A stretch of 64,000 bases of DNA from Candidatus Zhuqueibacterota bacterium. GTDB lineage: Bacteria > Zhuqueibacterota > Zhuqueibacteria > Thermofontimicrobiales > Thiofontviventaceae. The position numbers and the translations under genes were made by a program. Positions 56,787 through 64,000 of this stretch are shown one piece after another. Where the stretch lies: assembly GCA_016926625.1 (NCBI GenBank), contig JAFGOE010000012.1, forward strand, positions 1 to 64,000, given 5' to 3'. Each line of letters opens with the position of its first letter. Positions within the stretch are counted from its first letter, which is position 1. Below the pieces are notes generated by a model. That model searched no databases. It saw only the letters and a list, made by a program, of their open reading frames with translations, and was not told the DNA's origin.

Positions 56787-57935
56787 TCATTTTTGCATCA
56801 CAGAGAGCGCTAATTCAGCCGCGCGTGCTGAAGCACCATGGTCGCCGAGTAATTTTTTTACTCGTGCGAACTCCATTTTCATGATCTCACGTTTATCTTT
56901 ATTATACAGTAGTGTCTCTATCGTGGGTATCATGTTTTTCGCAGTACAGTCGTGTTGGATAAACTCCGGTACAATGCAATCCCCGGCGATCACGTTAACG
57001 AGTCCGATATGTTTTATCTTCACCAGCAGTTTGCCGAGGTAATAGGAGAACGGATCGACTTTATAAACGATGATAAACGGTGTTTGTGCCAACGCGGTTT
57101 CCAGTGTGGATGTTCCTGACTTCACGATAAGAAAGTCGGCGAAGTGCATCAACCGGTACGTCTCTCCGCTGACAAATTTAACGTTGGGCAGATCGTGGAT
57201 CGTATTTTCATAGATTTCATCGCTGATCGTCGGCGATTGAGCTACGAGGAACTTGAGATGGCGGTGTTTGCTATTTAATAGTCGTGCTGTTTCCAGCATG
57301 ATCGGTAAAAGACGTTTAACCTCGTGGGTGCGGCTTCCCGGGAGGAGGCCGATGATGCGATCGTTTTCAGAAAGATTGTGTTGGCTTAAAAATTCCGCTC
57401 GGGTGATATCGACACCGAACGAATCGAGCAAGGGATGTCCGACGAATGTGGCATCGACGCCGGCGTTTGTGAATAGATCCTGTTCGAACGGCAGAATCAC
57501 GGCCATCTTATCGATGAGGCGCGACATTTTTTTAAGACGTCCTGTACCCCAGGCCCAGACCTGTGGTGCGATATAATAAAACACGGGGATGGATAATCGC
57601 CTAGCTTCCCTGGCAAATTTAAAATTGAGTCCCGGATAATCGATCAGGATGATCAGATCCGGTTTCCTCTGTTCCATCTCAGAAACGAGCGATTTAAAGA
57701 CTCGCCTTAAGAAAGGAAAGTGTTTGATCACATCACCGAATCCCAGTACGCTCATCTCGTTGATATGGTACAGCAGTTCCACGCCCTGATTTTTCATCTT
57801 ATCTCCGCCGATTCCGATAAACCGGAGATCCGGATGTCCCCGATGCATCTCATGTACCAGCGCTGATGCGTGCAAGTCGCCCGAAGCTTCCCCAGCGACG
57901 ATCATGATCGTATGTTTGATATCGTTATGGCTCAT
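56787..57935 (-). CDS. lpxB: Lipid-A-disaccharide synthase
   Basis: A 382-aa GT-B glycosyltransferase that joins UDP-2,3-diacylglucosamine to lipid X. Typical motifs are GEASGDLHAS at the N-terminus, LIDYPGLNFKFAR, YYIAPQVWAWGTGR, LLPGSRTHEVKRLLP and VKSGTSTLETAL. Length is normal. Its ATG overlaps the oxidoreductase stop by four bases. With lpxK downstream it shows that the host makes lipid A. Confidence 0.96.
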   Translation of the reverse strand: MSHNDIKHTIMIVAGEASGDLHASALVHEMHRGHPDLRFIGIGGDKMKNQGVELLYHINEMSVLGFGDVIKHFPFLRRVFKSLVSEMEQRKPDLIILIDYPGLNFKFAREARRLSIPVFYYIAPQVWAWGTGRLKKMSRLIDKMAVILPFEQDLFTNAGVDATFVGHPLLDSFGVDITRAEFLSQHNLSENDRIIGLLPGSRTHEVKRLLPIMLETARLLNSKHRHLKFLVAQSPTISDEIYENTIHDLPNVKFVSGETYRLMHFADFLIVKSGTSTLETALAQTPFIIVYKVDPFSYYLGKLLVKIKHIGLVNVIAGDCIVPEFIQHDCTAKNMIPTIETLLYNKDKREIMKMEFARVKKLLGDHGASARAAELALSVMQK

Positions 57936-58942
57936 TGTGCACCGGCTATCCCATACTGTTTCAATTCATCTTTAATCAGATTGGTGATCTCGATCGCGAT
58001 CCTCAGCGCCTCTCTGCCTTCCACTGCGCTTACCGAGGGGTGTCGATGCTGTAATACCGATTCAACGAAGGAAGAGAGTTCCAGGAGCAAAGCGTTTCCA
58101 TCGGGTACGTTGGGTTTTTCATAGATAATCTTCTTTTGATTCTGCAAATTCTCCATCTGAATGGGGATACCTGGCATCGTCCAGTCCGGAGAATCGTTGT
58201 CGACGAGTCTGAAGATCTCTGAGAATTTTTGCAGGAAGTCGATCGCGATGTAGGAATTTTTCTGAAACAGTCGCATTTTTCTCATCTTCTTCTGAGAGAT
58301 GCGACTGGCCGTTACATTGGCGACCGCTCCGTTTTCGAATTGGATTCTGGCGTTAGCGATATCGACTTCGTTGGTGAGAACGGCCACTCCGCTCGCATCG
58401 ATCTGTTTCACGTTGCTCTGAACGAGATGCAGAATGATATCGATATCGTGTATCATCAAATCGAGAACGACGGCCACATCGGTCCCACGCGGATCAAAGG
58501 AAGCGAGACGATGGCTTTCGATGAACATCGGCTTCAGATTGAAATTTTTAAGAGCGATGATGGCTGGATTGAATCGTTCGATATGTCCGATTTGAACGAT
58601 GAGATCTCTCGATTTTGCGATCTCAATGATGTCGTCCGCCTCGGCAATGGTACTGGTAATCGGTTTTTCGATCAGGCAATGTTTATCATGGTGCAATAAC
58701 TTTTTAGTAATTTCGTGGTGTTGAGTGGTAGGAACCACGACACTGACCGCATCGACACGGTGCAGAAGATCGTCGAGATCGTTGTAAGCCGCGACATTAA
58801 ATTCCATGGAGATGTCCTTTAATCGATCAGGATTTACATCGTACAAACCGACTAGATCGACGTTCGGGATCTGTTTGTACTGCATGACATGCAAGCGACC
58901 CAGATGGCCGACTCCTATGACACCAATTTTTAATTTTTCCAA
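57932..58942 (-). CDS. Gfo/Idh/MocA oxidoreductase in the lipid A operon
   Basis: A 336-aa NAD(P)-dependent sugar oxidoreductase. The start is TTG 58942, six bases after GAGGAG, and yields MEKLKIGVIGVGHLGRLH with the Rossmann GVGHLG. The EKPI motif (CLIEKPI) and the second half are standard for the family. Longer frames to 59053 add a non-homologous leader. Its position directly before lpxB suggests action on UDP-sugars for lipid A. GnnA, which oxidises UDP-GlcNAc at C3 for amide-linked lipid A, is a member of this family. The partner aminotransferase GnnB is not adjacent, so this is only a candidate. Confidence 0.87.
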   Translation of the reverse strand: MEKLKIGVIGVGHLGRLHVMQYKQIPNVDLVGLYDVNPDRLKDISMEFNVAAYNDLDDLLHRVDAVSVVVPTTQHHEITKKLLHHDKHCLIEKPITSTIAEADDIIEIAKSRDLIVQIGHIERFNPAIIALKNFNLKPMFIESHRLASFDPRGTDVAVVLDLMIHDIDIILHLVQSNVKQIDASGVAVLTNEVDIANARIQFENGAVANVTASRISQKKMRKMRLFQKNSYIAIDFLQKFSEIFRLVDNDSPDWTMPGIPIQMENLQNQKKIIYEKPNVPDGNALLLELSSFVESVLQHRHPSVSAVEGREALRIAIEITNLIKDELKQYGIAGAQ

Positions 58943-59082
58943 TGCTTGCTCCTCTGTAACGTCTGGTGTTAAAGATAGTAAATTGCGATCTGACCGCGAC
59001 AGGATAATCGAAATTGAATGACATAAATATAATAATTTTGTTGTGAATGTCAAGGTTTTATTGGAAGCTTAATAAATAAACG

Positions 59083-59117
59083 ACAGGAAAACCTGCCAGG
59101 CTATGTAATTTTCCTGT
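59083..59117. repeat. Inverted repeat upstream of the lipid A operon
   Basis: ACAGGAAAA (59083-59091) faces TTTTCCTGT (59109-59117), with CCTGCCAGG in the loop. It lies about 140 bases before the oxidoreductase start, between the operon and the degenerate NtrC-like gene. It could be an operator or a terminator-like hairpin of the upstream gene. Confidence 0.4.
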
Positions 59118-59239
59118 GCCGGGCGAGGTTATCAGGTGCCCAAGTCGGATTGATCGATGATGTATGATTTTGCACAGAGAGCTCAGCGATGATATAGTGT
59201 GAAGTATAGCTTTTGTGCTTCATGTATGTGTGTGCCGTC

Positions 59240-60700
59240 TTAAAATTCGACAGGATTTTTTTTCGATTTAATATTGTAATAATTCAGCATACGATAGATG
59301 GTCATTCGATTGACTTGTGCGGTCCTGGCGACTTTCGATATATTGCCGTTGCAACTTGTCAGCAGATTGATCAGATAGTTTCTTTCGAATCGTTCAATCC
59401 ATTTTTTCCTGGCTTGCTTCAACGGGAGGTTTGAGGATAGGATGTCGCTGCGGATCTGGTGACTTTCCCTGAGTTCAGATGGTAGATCGGAAATTCGGAT
59501 GTGTGATTTATCGCTTTGGGAGACGAGGCGTTCCATCAGAGTTTGCAGTTCATCGATATTGCCCGGCCAGTAATAATTTTTCATACAGGCGACGGCCTTC
59601 GAGGTCAGTTTAATTCTGCCGAGCTGATTTAAATTACAATATCGTCGCAGGAAATGATCGGCTAAATAGGGGACATCTTCGATTCTCTCTCTTAGTGCAG
59701 GAATTTTGAATGATATAACGCTGATTCTGTAGTAAAAATCTTCTTTAAGGCGGTTATTCATCATTTCTTTTTCAGGGTCATAGGTGGTTGCACAAATGAG
59801 TCGAATGTCTGTTTTCTCCGCGATCGATGAACCCATAGGGGTGAACTTACGATTTTTCAAAACATCGACCAGGAGTTGCTGAATCTTGATATCGAGTTCA
59901 CATACTTCATTGATGAACAGCGTCCCATGGTTAGCCTTCTTAAGGAGACCGATTTTAGCCTGGGTATTCTCGGTAAACGCGCCATTGTTGTATCCTTTCA
60001 GCTCGCTCTCCACGATGGTGGCAGGGATGTTTTTACAATCGAGCACGACAAATGCGTTGTTTTTACGGGCGCTGTTAGCGTGAATAGTACGTGCCAAAAA
60101 CTCTTTCCCTGTGCCGATTTCGCCTGAGATCAGTATATTGTGATCAGTCCTGGAGAAATCTTTTATTTTTGTGAAAATCTTTCTCATTTTACCGGTTATT
60201 CCAATGAGGTTTTCGAATTGGAATAATTCTTGTATCTGCGACCTTAATTTAGTATTTTCTTCCAGTAGATTGTTGTTGTCCGATTTGTCCCTGAGAGGAT
60301 TTAGCGATGGATCGTCTTTCATAAAGATATTAGAAATGATGTTCATCAGTTCCTTGAAGCCAAATGGTTTCTGCAGATACAATGTGACCCCGAGCGATAG
60401 TAGCTCCTGCATTTTATCGTTTCCGTTGCCGATTACGGTTAGAACGATGACCGGAATATGTCGGAATTTGGCATAGGATTTGTTGTCGATCAACTCTTTA
60501 TAGAATGAGAACCCATTCATCACGGGCATGTAGCAGTCGAGCAGGATCAGATCGACGTTCATCATGTTCAGGAAGTTAAATCCTTCTTCTCCGTTGAATG
60601 CAGAGACTAAGTGATAACCGTGAGTGTCGGCATATTTTTTACAGATCGTATGAATATCGGTTTCGTCGTCAATCAGCAAAATCGTCTTTTTGTCATCCAT
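59240..60700 (-). CDS. NtrC-like response regulator with degenerate sigma-54 and Walker B motifs
   Basis: A 486-aa protein with the NtrC layout. The receiver (about 5-125) has LLIDDE, phospho-Asp D55 in LILLDCYMP and Lys in LYLQKPF. The AAA+ domain (about 160-390) has an intact Walker A (GEIGTGKE). The sigma-54 contact loop reads GAFTEN (residues 240-245) instead of GAFTGA, and Walker B reads LFINEV, with N264 in place of Asp. The C-terminal Fis-type helix-turn-helix (NISKVARTAQVNRMTIYRML) is good. It may not activate sigma-54. The longer frame to 60781 is not favoured, as AAAGGA precedes ATG 60700. Confidence 0.9.
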   Translation of the reverse strand: MDDKKTILLIDDETDIHTICKKYADTHGYHLVSAFNGEEGFNFLNMMNVDLILLDCYMPVMNGFSFYKELIDNKSYAKFRHIPVIVLTVIGNGNDKMQELLSLGVTLYLQKPFGFKELMNIISNIFMKDDPSLNPLRDKSDNNNLLEENTKLRSQIQELFQFENLIGITGKMRKIFTKIKDFSRTDHNILISGEIGTGKEFLARTIHANSARKNNAFVVLDCKNIPATIVESELKGYNNGAFTENTQAKIGLLKKANHGTLFINEVCELDIKIQQLLVDVLKNRKFTPMGSSIAEKTDIRLICATTYDPEKEMMNNRLKEDFYYRISVISFKIPALRERIEDVPYLADHFLRRYCNLNQLGRIKLTSKAVACMKNYYWPGNIDELQTLMERLVSQSDKSHIRISDLPSELRESHQIRSDILSSNLPLKQARKKWIERFERNYLINLLTSCNGNISKVARTAQVNRMTIYRMLNYYNIKSKKNPVEF

Positions 60701-60995
60701 CGGGGTAGTCCTTTGTTTCAAGAAACATATATGTTTTTGCGGAACACCTATCTGCTCGTAATAAGACAAATTCAGTGCCAAAAATTCAGTGAATTACATA
60801 TTATTGATTATTTTATAATTAGTTATGATATTCATTTTATGTAAATCATTGATAATTGTATCATAATACAACAATTGTTCTTAGTTTTAACATTATTGTG
60901 TAAAATTTCTTTGAATTAAGCAACTCAATTTGTATATTTCATTTAACAAAATCGATTCTATCTAATCAACTTACTGGAATGAGGGATAAGAGATA

Positions 60996-62948
60996 ATGGC
61001 TGAATTCAAACCATTTGTACCGGCATCAGTACCTATGAAAGATTTTAATTTTAAGACCGTCGTGTTGGGAATTCTGCTGGGCGCGTTGTTCGGAAGTGCG
61101 AATGCATATCTTGGATTACTCGTCGGGCTTACGATCAGCACGGCGATCCCGTTAGCGGTGGTATCGGTGGCTATATTACGGATATTGCAGCCGATATTTG
61201 GGAGGTCGACGATTCTTGAGTGTAATATTTCTCAGACTACGGGCTCAGCCAGTTCTTCATTGGCGTCGGGAATAATATTTACGATCCCGGCCCTTTTCAT
61301 GTGGGGTGAGGATCCTACCTTGCTCCAGATGACTTTATTAGCGATCAGCGGTGGGATTACTGGTGTGCTGTTTATGATTCCGTTGCGTGGATTTCTGATC
61401 GTGAAGGAGCATTATAGCCTGCCCTATCCGGAGGGGACGGCGAGTGCAGAGGTTTTGATCGCGGCACACGAAGGGGGTTCATCGGCAAAGAATGTGTTCT
61501 GGGGATTGGGGATTGGGGCTCTGTATAAGAGTTTGATGTCCCTGATTAAATTATGGCCATCGAGGGTGGAGGTGAGTCTACCTTTAATTAAGAAGGCGTT
61601 ATTAGGGGTATCGACCACGCCGGCTTTGATCGGGGTCGGTTACATACTCGGCAGACGGATAGGAGCGATCATGGTGGGTGGGGGATTGCTGTCGTGGATC
61701 GTGATCATTCCGGTCATTGCCCATTTCTTCGGTGATGCTACGATTTGGGCGAGCACGCTTGAATATCTTCGGTCCAGTGATCCACAGATGAGTCCTTTGA
61801 TAACCACGATAGATGGTTTGGACGCGCGTCAGATATGGGATGGGTATATTCGTATCATCGGAGCCGGAGCCGTGGCAGCGGCCGGCATCATCACGGTATT
61901 TAAATCGATTCCAACCATGGTGCAGTCGTTAAAAGTGGGGCTCGCCGGATTGAGAGAGAGCGCATCCGAACTGGATACAGGTAAGCTCAGAACAGAGCAG
62001 GATCTGCACCTTAAATTTGTCATCGGAGGGATCGCACTCGTGGTGTTAATGATTACCTTAATACCTGGGATTATAGGTAGTCATACGTTTATCTGGATGC
62101 GGTTCATCAGCGCACTGGCTGTCGTTATCTTTGCCTTCGCATTTGTAACGGTATCATCGCGTATTGTAGGGATGATAGGTGTCTCGTCCAACCCCACGTC
62201 GGGTATGGCGATCGTAACGTTGTTGGGGACCGGTCTGATATTTAAGCTGATCGGGTGGACTGATCTTACCGGTAAGGTTACGGCGTTGACGATCGGTACA
62301 ATCGTATGCATTGCGGCGTCGATCGCAGGGGATATCTCGCAGGATTTGAAATCGGGCTACATCATCGGTGCTACGCCGAGGAAACAGCAGATCGCCGAAA
62401 TATTAGGAGCGACGGGTTCGGCGTTCTTCGTGTGTCTGGCCGTGCTATATCTGGGTAAGGCTTATACGTTCGGCTCGGAGCAGCTTCCGGCGCCGCAGGC
62501 CACATTGATGAAGACCGTGCTGGACGGTGTCCTGGGAGGAAATTTACGTTGGGACCTGGTGGGGATAGGTGCTGCCTTCGCCGTGCTCATTATGTTATTT
62601 CGTATTCCGCCATTACCGTTTGCCGTGGGAATGTATTTGCCATTGTACACGATGACCCCAGTTTTTATCGGCGGACTGATTCGGCATTGGGTTGATAAAC
62701 GATATAAACTCGGAGAGGATGAGAAAGGCAAAGACCAGGGAATCTTGCTCGGTTCCGGATTCATTGCAGGTGAGGGCATGATGGGCGTGGTCATCGCCGT
62801 CATTGCGGTGATCATTTCACGGGAGCCCGAATTTTTCCGCATACCGTACCCTTCGGCCTGGATTGGAGAAGTCGTCTCGGCGATCGCATTTTCTCTTTTA
62901 GGTTACTATCTGTATAAAGTGGCTGTAACGTCCCGAAAAAAGAATTGA
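60996..62948 (+). CDS. OPT-family oligopeptide transporter
   Basis: A 650-aa inner-membrane transporter with about 15 helices. Family features include NAYLGLLVGLTISTAIPLAV, YPEGTASAEVL, the GNPTSG-like SSNPTSGM segment and SQDLKSGYIIGATPRKQQ. Members import oligopeptides or metal-chelate complexes using the proton gradient. The substrate here is unassigned. GAGGG is present before the ATG in AT-rich upstream DNA. No partner genes are adjacent. Confidence 0.93.
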   Translation: MAEFKPFVPASVPMKDFNFKTVVLGILLGALFGSANAYLGLLVGLTISTAIPLAVVSVAILRILQPIFGRSTILECNISQTTGSASSSLASGIIFTIPALFMWGEDPTLLQMTLLAISGGITGVLFMIPLRGFLIVKEHYSLPYPEGTASAEVLIAAHEGGSSAKNVFWGLGIGALYKSLMSLIKLWPSRVEVSLPLIKKALLGVSTTPALIGVGYILGRRIGAIMVGGGLLSWIVIIPVIAHFFGDATIWASTLEYLRSSDPQMSPLITTIDGLDARQIWDGYIRIIGAGAVAAAGIITVFKSIPTMVQSLKVGLAGLRESASELDTGKLRTEQDLHLKFVIGGIALVVLMITLIPGIIGSHTFIWMRFISALAVVIFAFAFVTVSSRIVGMIGVSSNPTSGMAIVTLLGTGLIFKLIGWTDLTGKVTALTIGTIVCIAASIAGDISQDLKSGYIIGATPRKQQIAEILGATGSAFFVCLAVLYLGKAYTFGSEQLPAPQATLMKTVLDGVLGGNLRWDLVGIGAAFAVLIMLFRIPPLPFAVGMYLPLYTMTPVFIGGLIRHWVDKRYKLGEDEKGKDQGILLGSGFIAGEGMMGVVIAVIAVIISREPEFFRIPYPSAWIGEVVSAIAFSLLGYYLYKVAVTSRKKN

Positions 62949-63084
62949 TCGCGGTACAGGACAACACGTCCTGACCATGGCTTTTCACGATGCGACGATG
63001 AAACACCGATAGCTGCTTAAGAAAGTGGCCGCAAATGTTTAATTTTATCAGGGCCGTGTTCATACACGGATGATGATGAGATGT

Positions 63085-63212
63085 GGGACTGTATCAAAAA
63101 TTAACTTGCAGTGACGAATTTATTCGTCAGGCACAACATATTTTTTGGGATGAATAATTTTACTGCTCCAGATTGTACTAAATATCTTGTATTGAGGCTT
63201 TTGATACAGCCC
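63085..63212. mobile_element. Putative MITE-like element with terminal inverted repeats
   Basis: GGGACTGTATCAAAA begins the element and TTTTGATACAGCCC ends it. The 11-bp core CTGTATCAAAA is exactly inverted (63089-63099 and 63199-63209). The interior has a second palindrome, TGACGAAT/ATTCGTCA (63112-63129). It contains no transposase, so if mobile it depends on one elsewhere. The ends have the look of insertion-sequence termini. Confidence 0.55.
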
Positions 63213-63256
63213 TGTCTTGTATAAGTAGAAGACTTCGAATACACGCTTAAGTCAGA

Positions 63257-63290
63257 AGGGTATCCTCTTCTCTTCGGAAGAGGATACCCT
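63257..63290. repeat. Perfect 14-bp hairpin
   Basis: AGGGTATCCTCTTC (63257-63270) is exactly inverted at 63277-63290 around TCTTCG. No T-run follows. It shares the GGGATACC-type core with the inverted repeat at 18580-18648. Confidence 0.7.
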
Positions 63291-63360
63291 GATATTACGC
63301 AGTGCAAATGGGGGTTATTAGTTACGGGAGATTCTGTGACGTTCACTTCGCTCCGTGTCA

Positions 63361-64000
63361 TCAATTTGTTTCGACGACATACTGTCTGCTCTTCTCACGT
63401 TTATCGATGTAATCGTCGTACCCTGGTTCTGGTTGTTCTTCGCTAAACTCGGCATCGCGAACCGTGTTTATCTCTTGATCCGCTTTGCGTTTTCGATATA
63501 TCAACAGAGTGATTGTTGCCGCCAGTAGCACAATGCCTATGATTAATAAGATCATATATACGGAGGACGATCGTTCAACCCGACTATCCTCTGCCGCTGC
63601 AGTCTGTTCGTCCGCAGTTTGCATGACCGATTGACCTTCGCTGATCGCTGATTCAGATCCTCCTGAATCGAGAGCCAGTTTTTGCGACTCATCATTTTTT
63701 AAACGTGCGAGAATATCTTCTTCTCCCTTCACGAACTGATTGACCAGAGACAATCTCCGCGTCCGTTTAATCTGTTCGATGACTGCTTTCTTCGGCACGA
63801 TAATTTCCTCACCCGGAAAAACCAGATTCGAGTTGGGAGCCCTGTTGATCAGGGCGAGCTCTCTCCAGTAATCGGCATTGCCATAATATTTTTTAGCGAT
63901 AACACTCAGGTATTCTCCGTCTTGAATAACATGCGTCGTCGGTTCCCCCAGAATTAAGCGTTCGCACCAGACTATCTGTTCGTTTGTGAGACCAACGACC
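63361..64000 (-). CDS. LysM-domain membrane protein, 5' end beyond window
   Basis: The minus-strand frame stays open to the right edge, so the N-terminus is missing. The first visible part contains a LysM domain (THVIQDGEYLSVIAKKYYG, then WRELALINRA and NLVFPGEEIIVP, about 63800-63935), which binds peptidoglycan. A charged helical linker follows, then one transmembrane helix (SSVYMILLIIGIVLLAATIT, about 63490-63550) and an acidic cytoplasmic-like tail. It may link peptidoglycan to the inner membrane. A GTG at 63798 is not the real start, as it lies inside the gene. Confidence 0.82.
   Translation of the reverse strand, partial: VVGLTNEQIVWCERLILGEPTTHVIQDGEYLSVIAKKYYGNADYWRELALINRAPNSNLVFPGEEIIVPKKAVIEQIKRTRRLSLVNQFVKGEEDILARLKNDESQKLALDSGGSESAISEGQSVMQTADEQTAAAEDSRVERSSSVYMILLIIGIVLLAATITLLIYRKRKADQEINTVRDAEFSEEQPEPGYDDYIDKREKSRQYVVETN

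Larger units (their letters stand above)
62949..63360. other. Gene-free stretch with several palindromes
   Basis: About 410 bases separate the OPT gene from the LysM gene, which converge. From left to right they hold a small hairpin (CAGGAC, loop AACAC, GTCCTG, 62957-62973), a terminal-inverted-repeat element (63085-63212) and a 14-bp hairpin (63257-63290). The minus-strand open frames across the region do not resemble proteins. This is the most repeat-dense part of the window. Confidence 0.6.

Noticed and set aside
62812-63364. Two minus-strand frames in and beside the OPT gene's downstream region
   Set aside because: They read through inverted repeats and the OPT 3' end and do not resemble proteins.

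Overview
The window reads as chromosomal DNA from a Gram-negative bacterium, probably an uncultured lineage of the Fibrobacteres-Chlorobi-Bacteroidetes (FCB) group. The Gram-negative call rests on lipid A genes (lpxB, lpxK), OmpA-like and beta-barrel outer-membrane proteins and a lipoprotein. The FCB suggestion rests on a secreted lamin-tail protein with a FlgD-like C-terminus, Ig-plus-barrel proteins, a FecR/CHASE2 cassette and a dNK-type deoxynucleoside kinase. No rRNA or tRNA lies in the window, so the placement is inference. Base composition looks uniform and most genes have housekeeping or envelope roles. I see no prophage, CRISPR array or intact transposase.

Layout. 0.1-8 kb: short-chain dehydrogenase, secreted phospholipase D-like protein, copper ATPase (CopA), RseC-like protein, deoxynucleoside kinase, dihydroorotate dehydrogenase-like protein and a degenerate P-loop kinase. 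8.4-13.4 kb: OmpA protein with calcium-binding repeats, a NatA/NatB-type ABC exporter and an unknown anchored protein. 13.7-18.6 kb: tandem universal stress protein, Lon-like protease and glutamine synthetase without the adenylylation tyrosine. 18.7-21.9 kb (minus): DUF2207 protein, MutM and a Nudix hydrolase. 22.1-27.7 kb: a bacterial alpha-2-macroglobulin with an intact thioester motif. 28-30.8 kb: aminotransferase and small genes. 31-37.5 kb: a four-gene run of a secreted protein, FecR-domain protein, Ig/beta-barrel protein and CHASE2-adenylate cyclase, which looks like an envelope-to-cAMP signalling cassette.

37.5-41.3 kb (minus): flavin split-barrel protein, aldo/keto reductase, and a LEA14-like lipoprotein/NfeD/slipin run. 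41.6-45 kb: a strong promoter drives a 69-aa protein, a B12-binding radical SAM enzyme and an abutting UbiA/MenA-like prenyltransferase, followed by a STAS protein. 45-48.6 kb (minus): sodium symporter and lamin-tail protein. 48.86-49.26 kb: tmRNA (ssrA) with terminator, then trxB. 50.4-53.3 kb (minus): an unrecognised helical protein, a zinc-finger anti-sigma-like protein and a HEAT-repeat protein. 53.6-60.7 kb (minus): a canonical NtrC-type regulator, the lipid A operon (Gfo/Idh oxidoreductase, lpxB, DUF374 acyltransferase, lpxK) and a second NtrC-like regulator with degenerate GAFTGA and Walker B motifs. 61-64 kb: OPT transporter, a non-coding stretch with palindromic repeats and a LysM protein cut by the window edge.

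The best candidates for something new are the radical SAM/UbiA cluster, the FecR/barrel/CHASE2-cyclase cassette, the 50.4-53.3 kb triad and the degenerate NtrC regulator. None could be tested here by database search.
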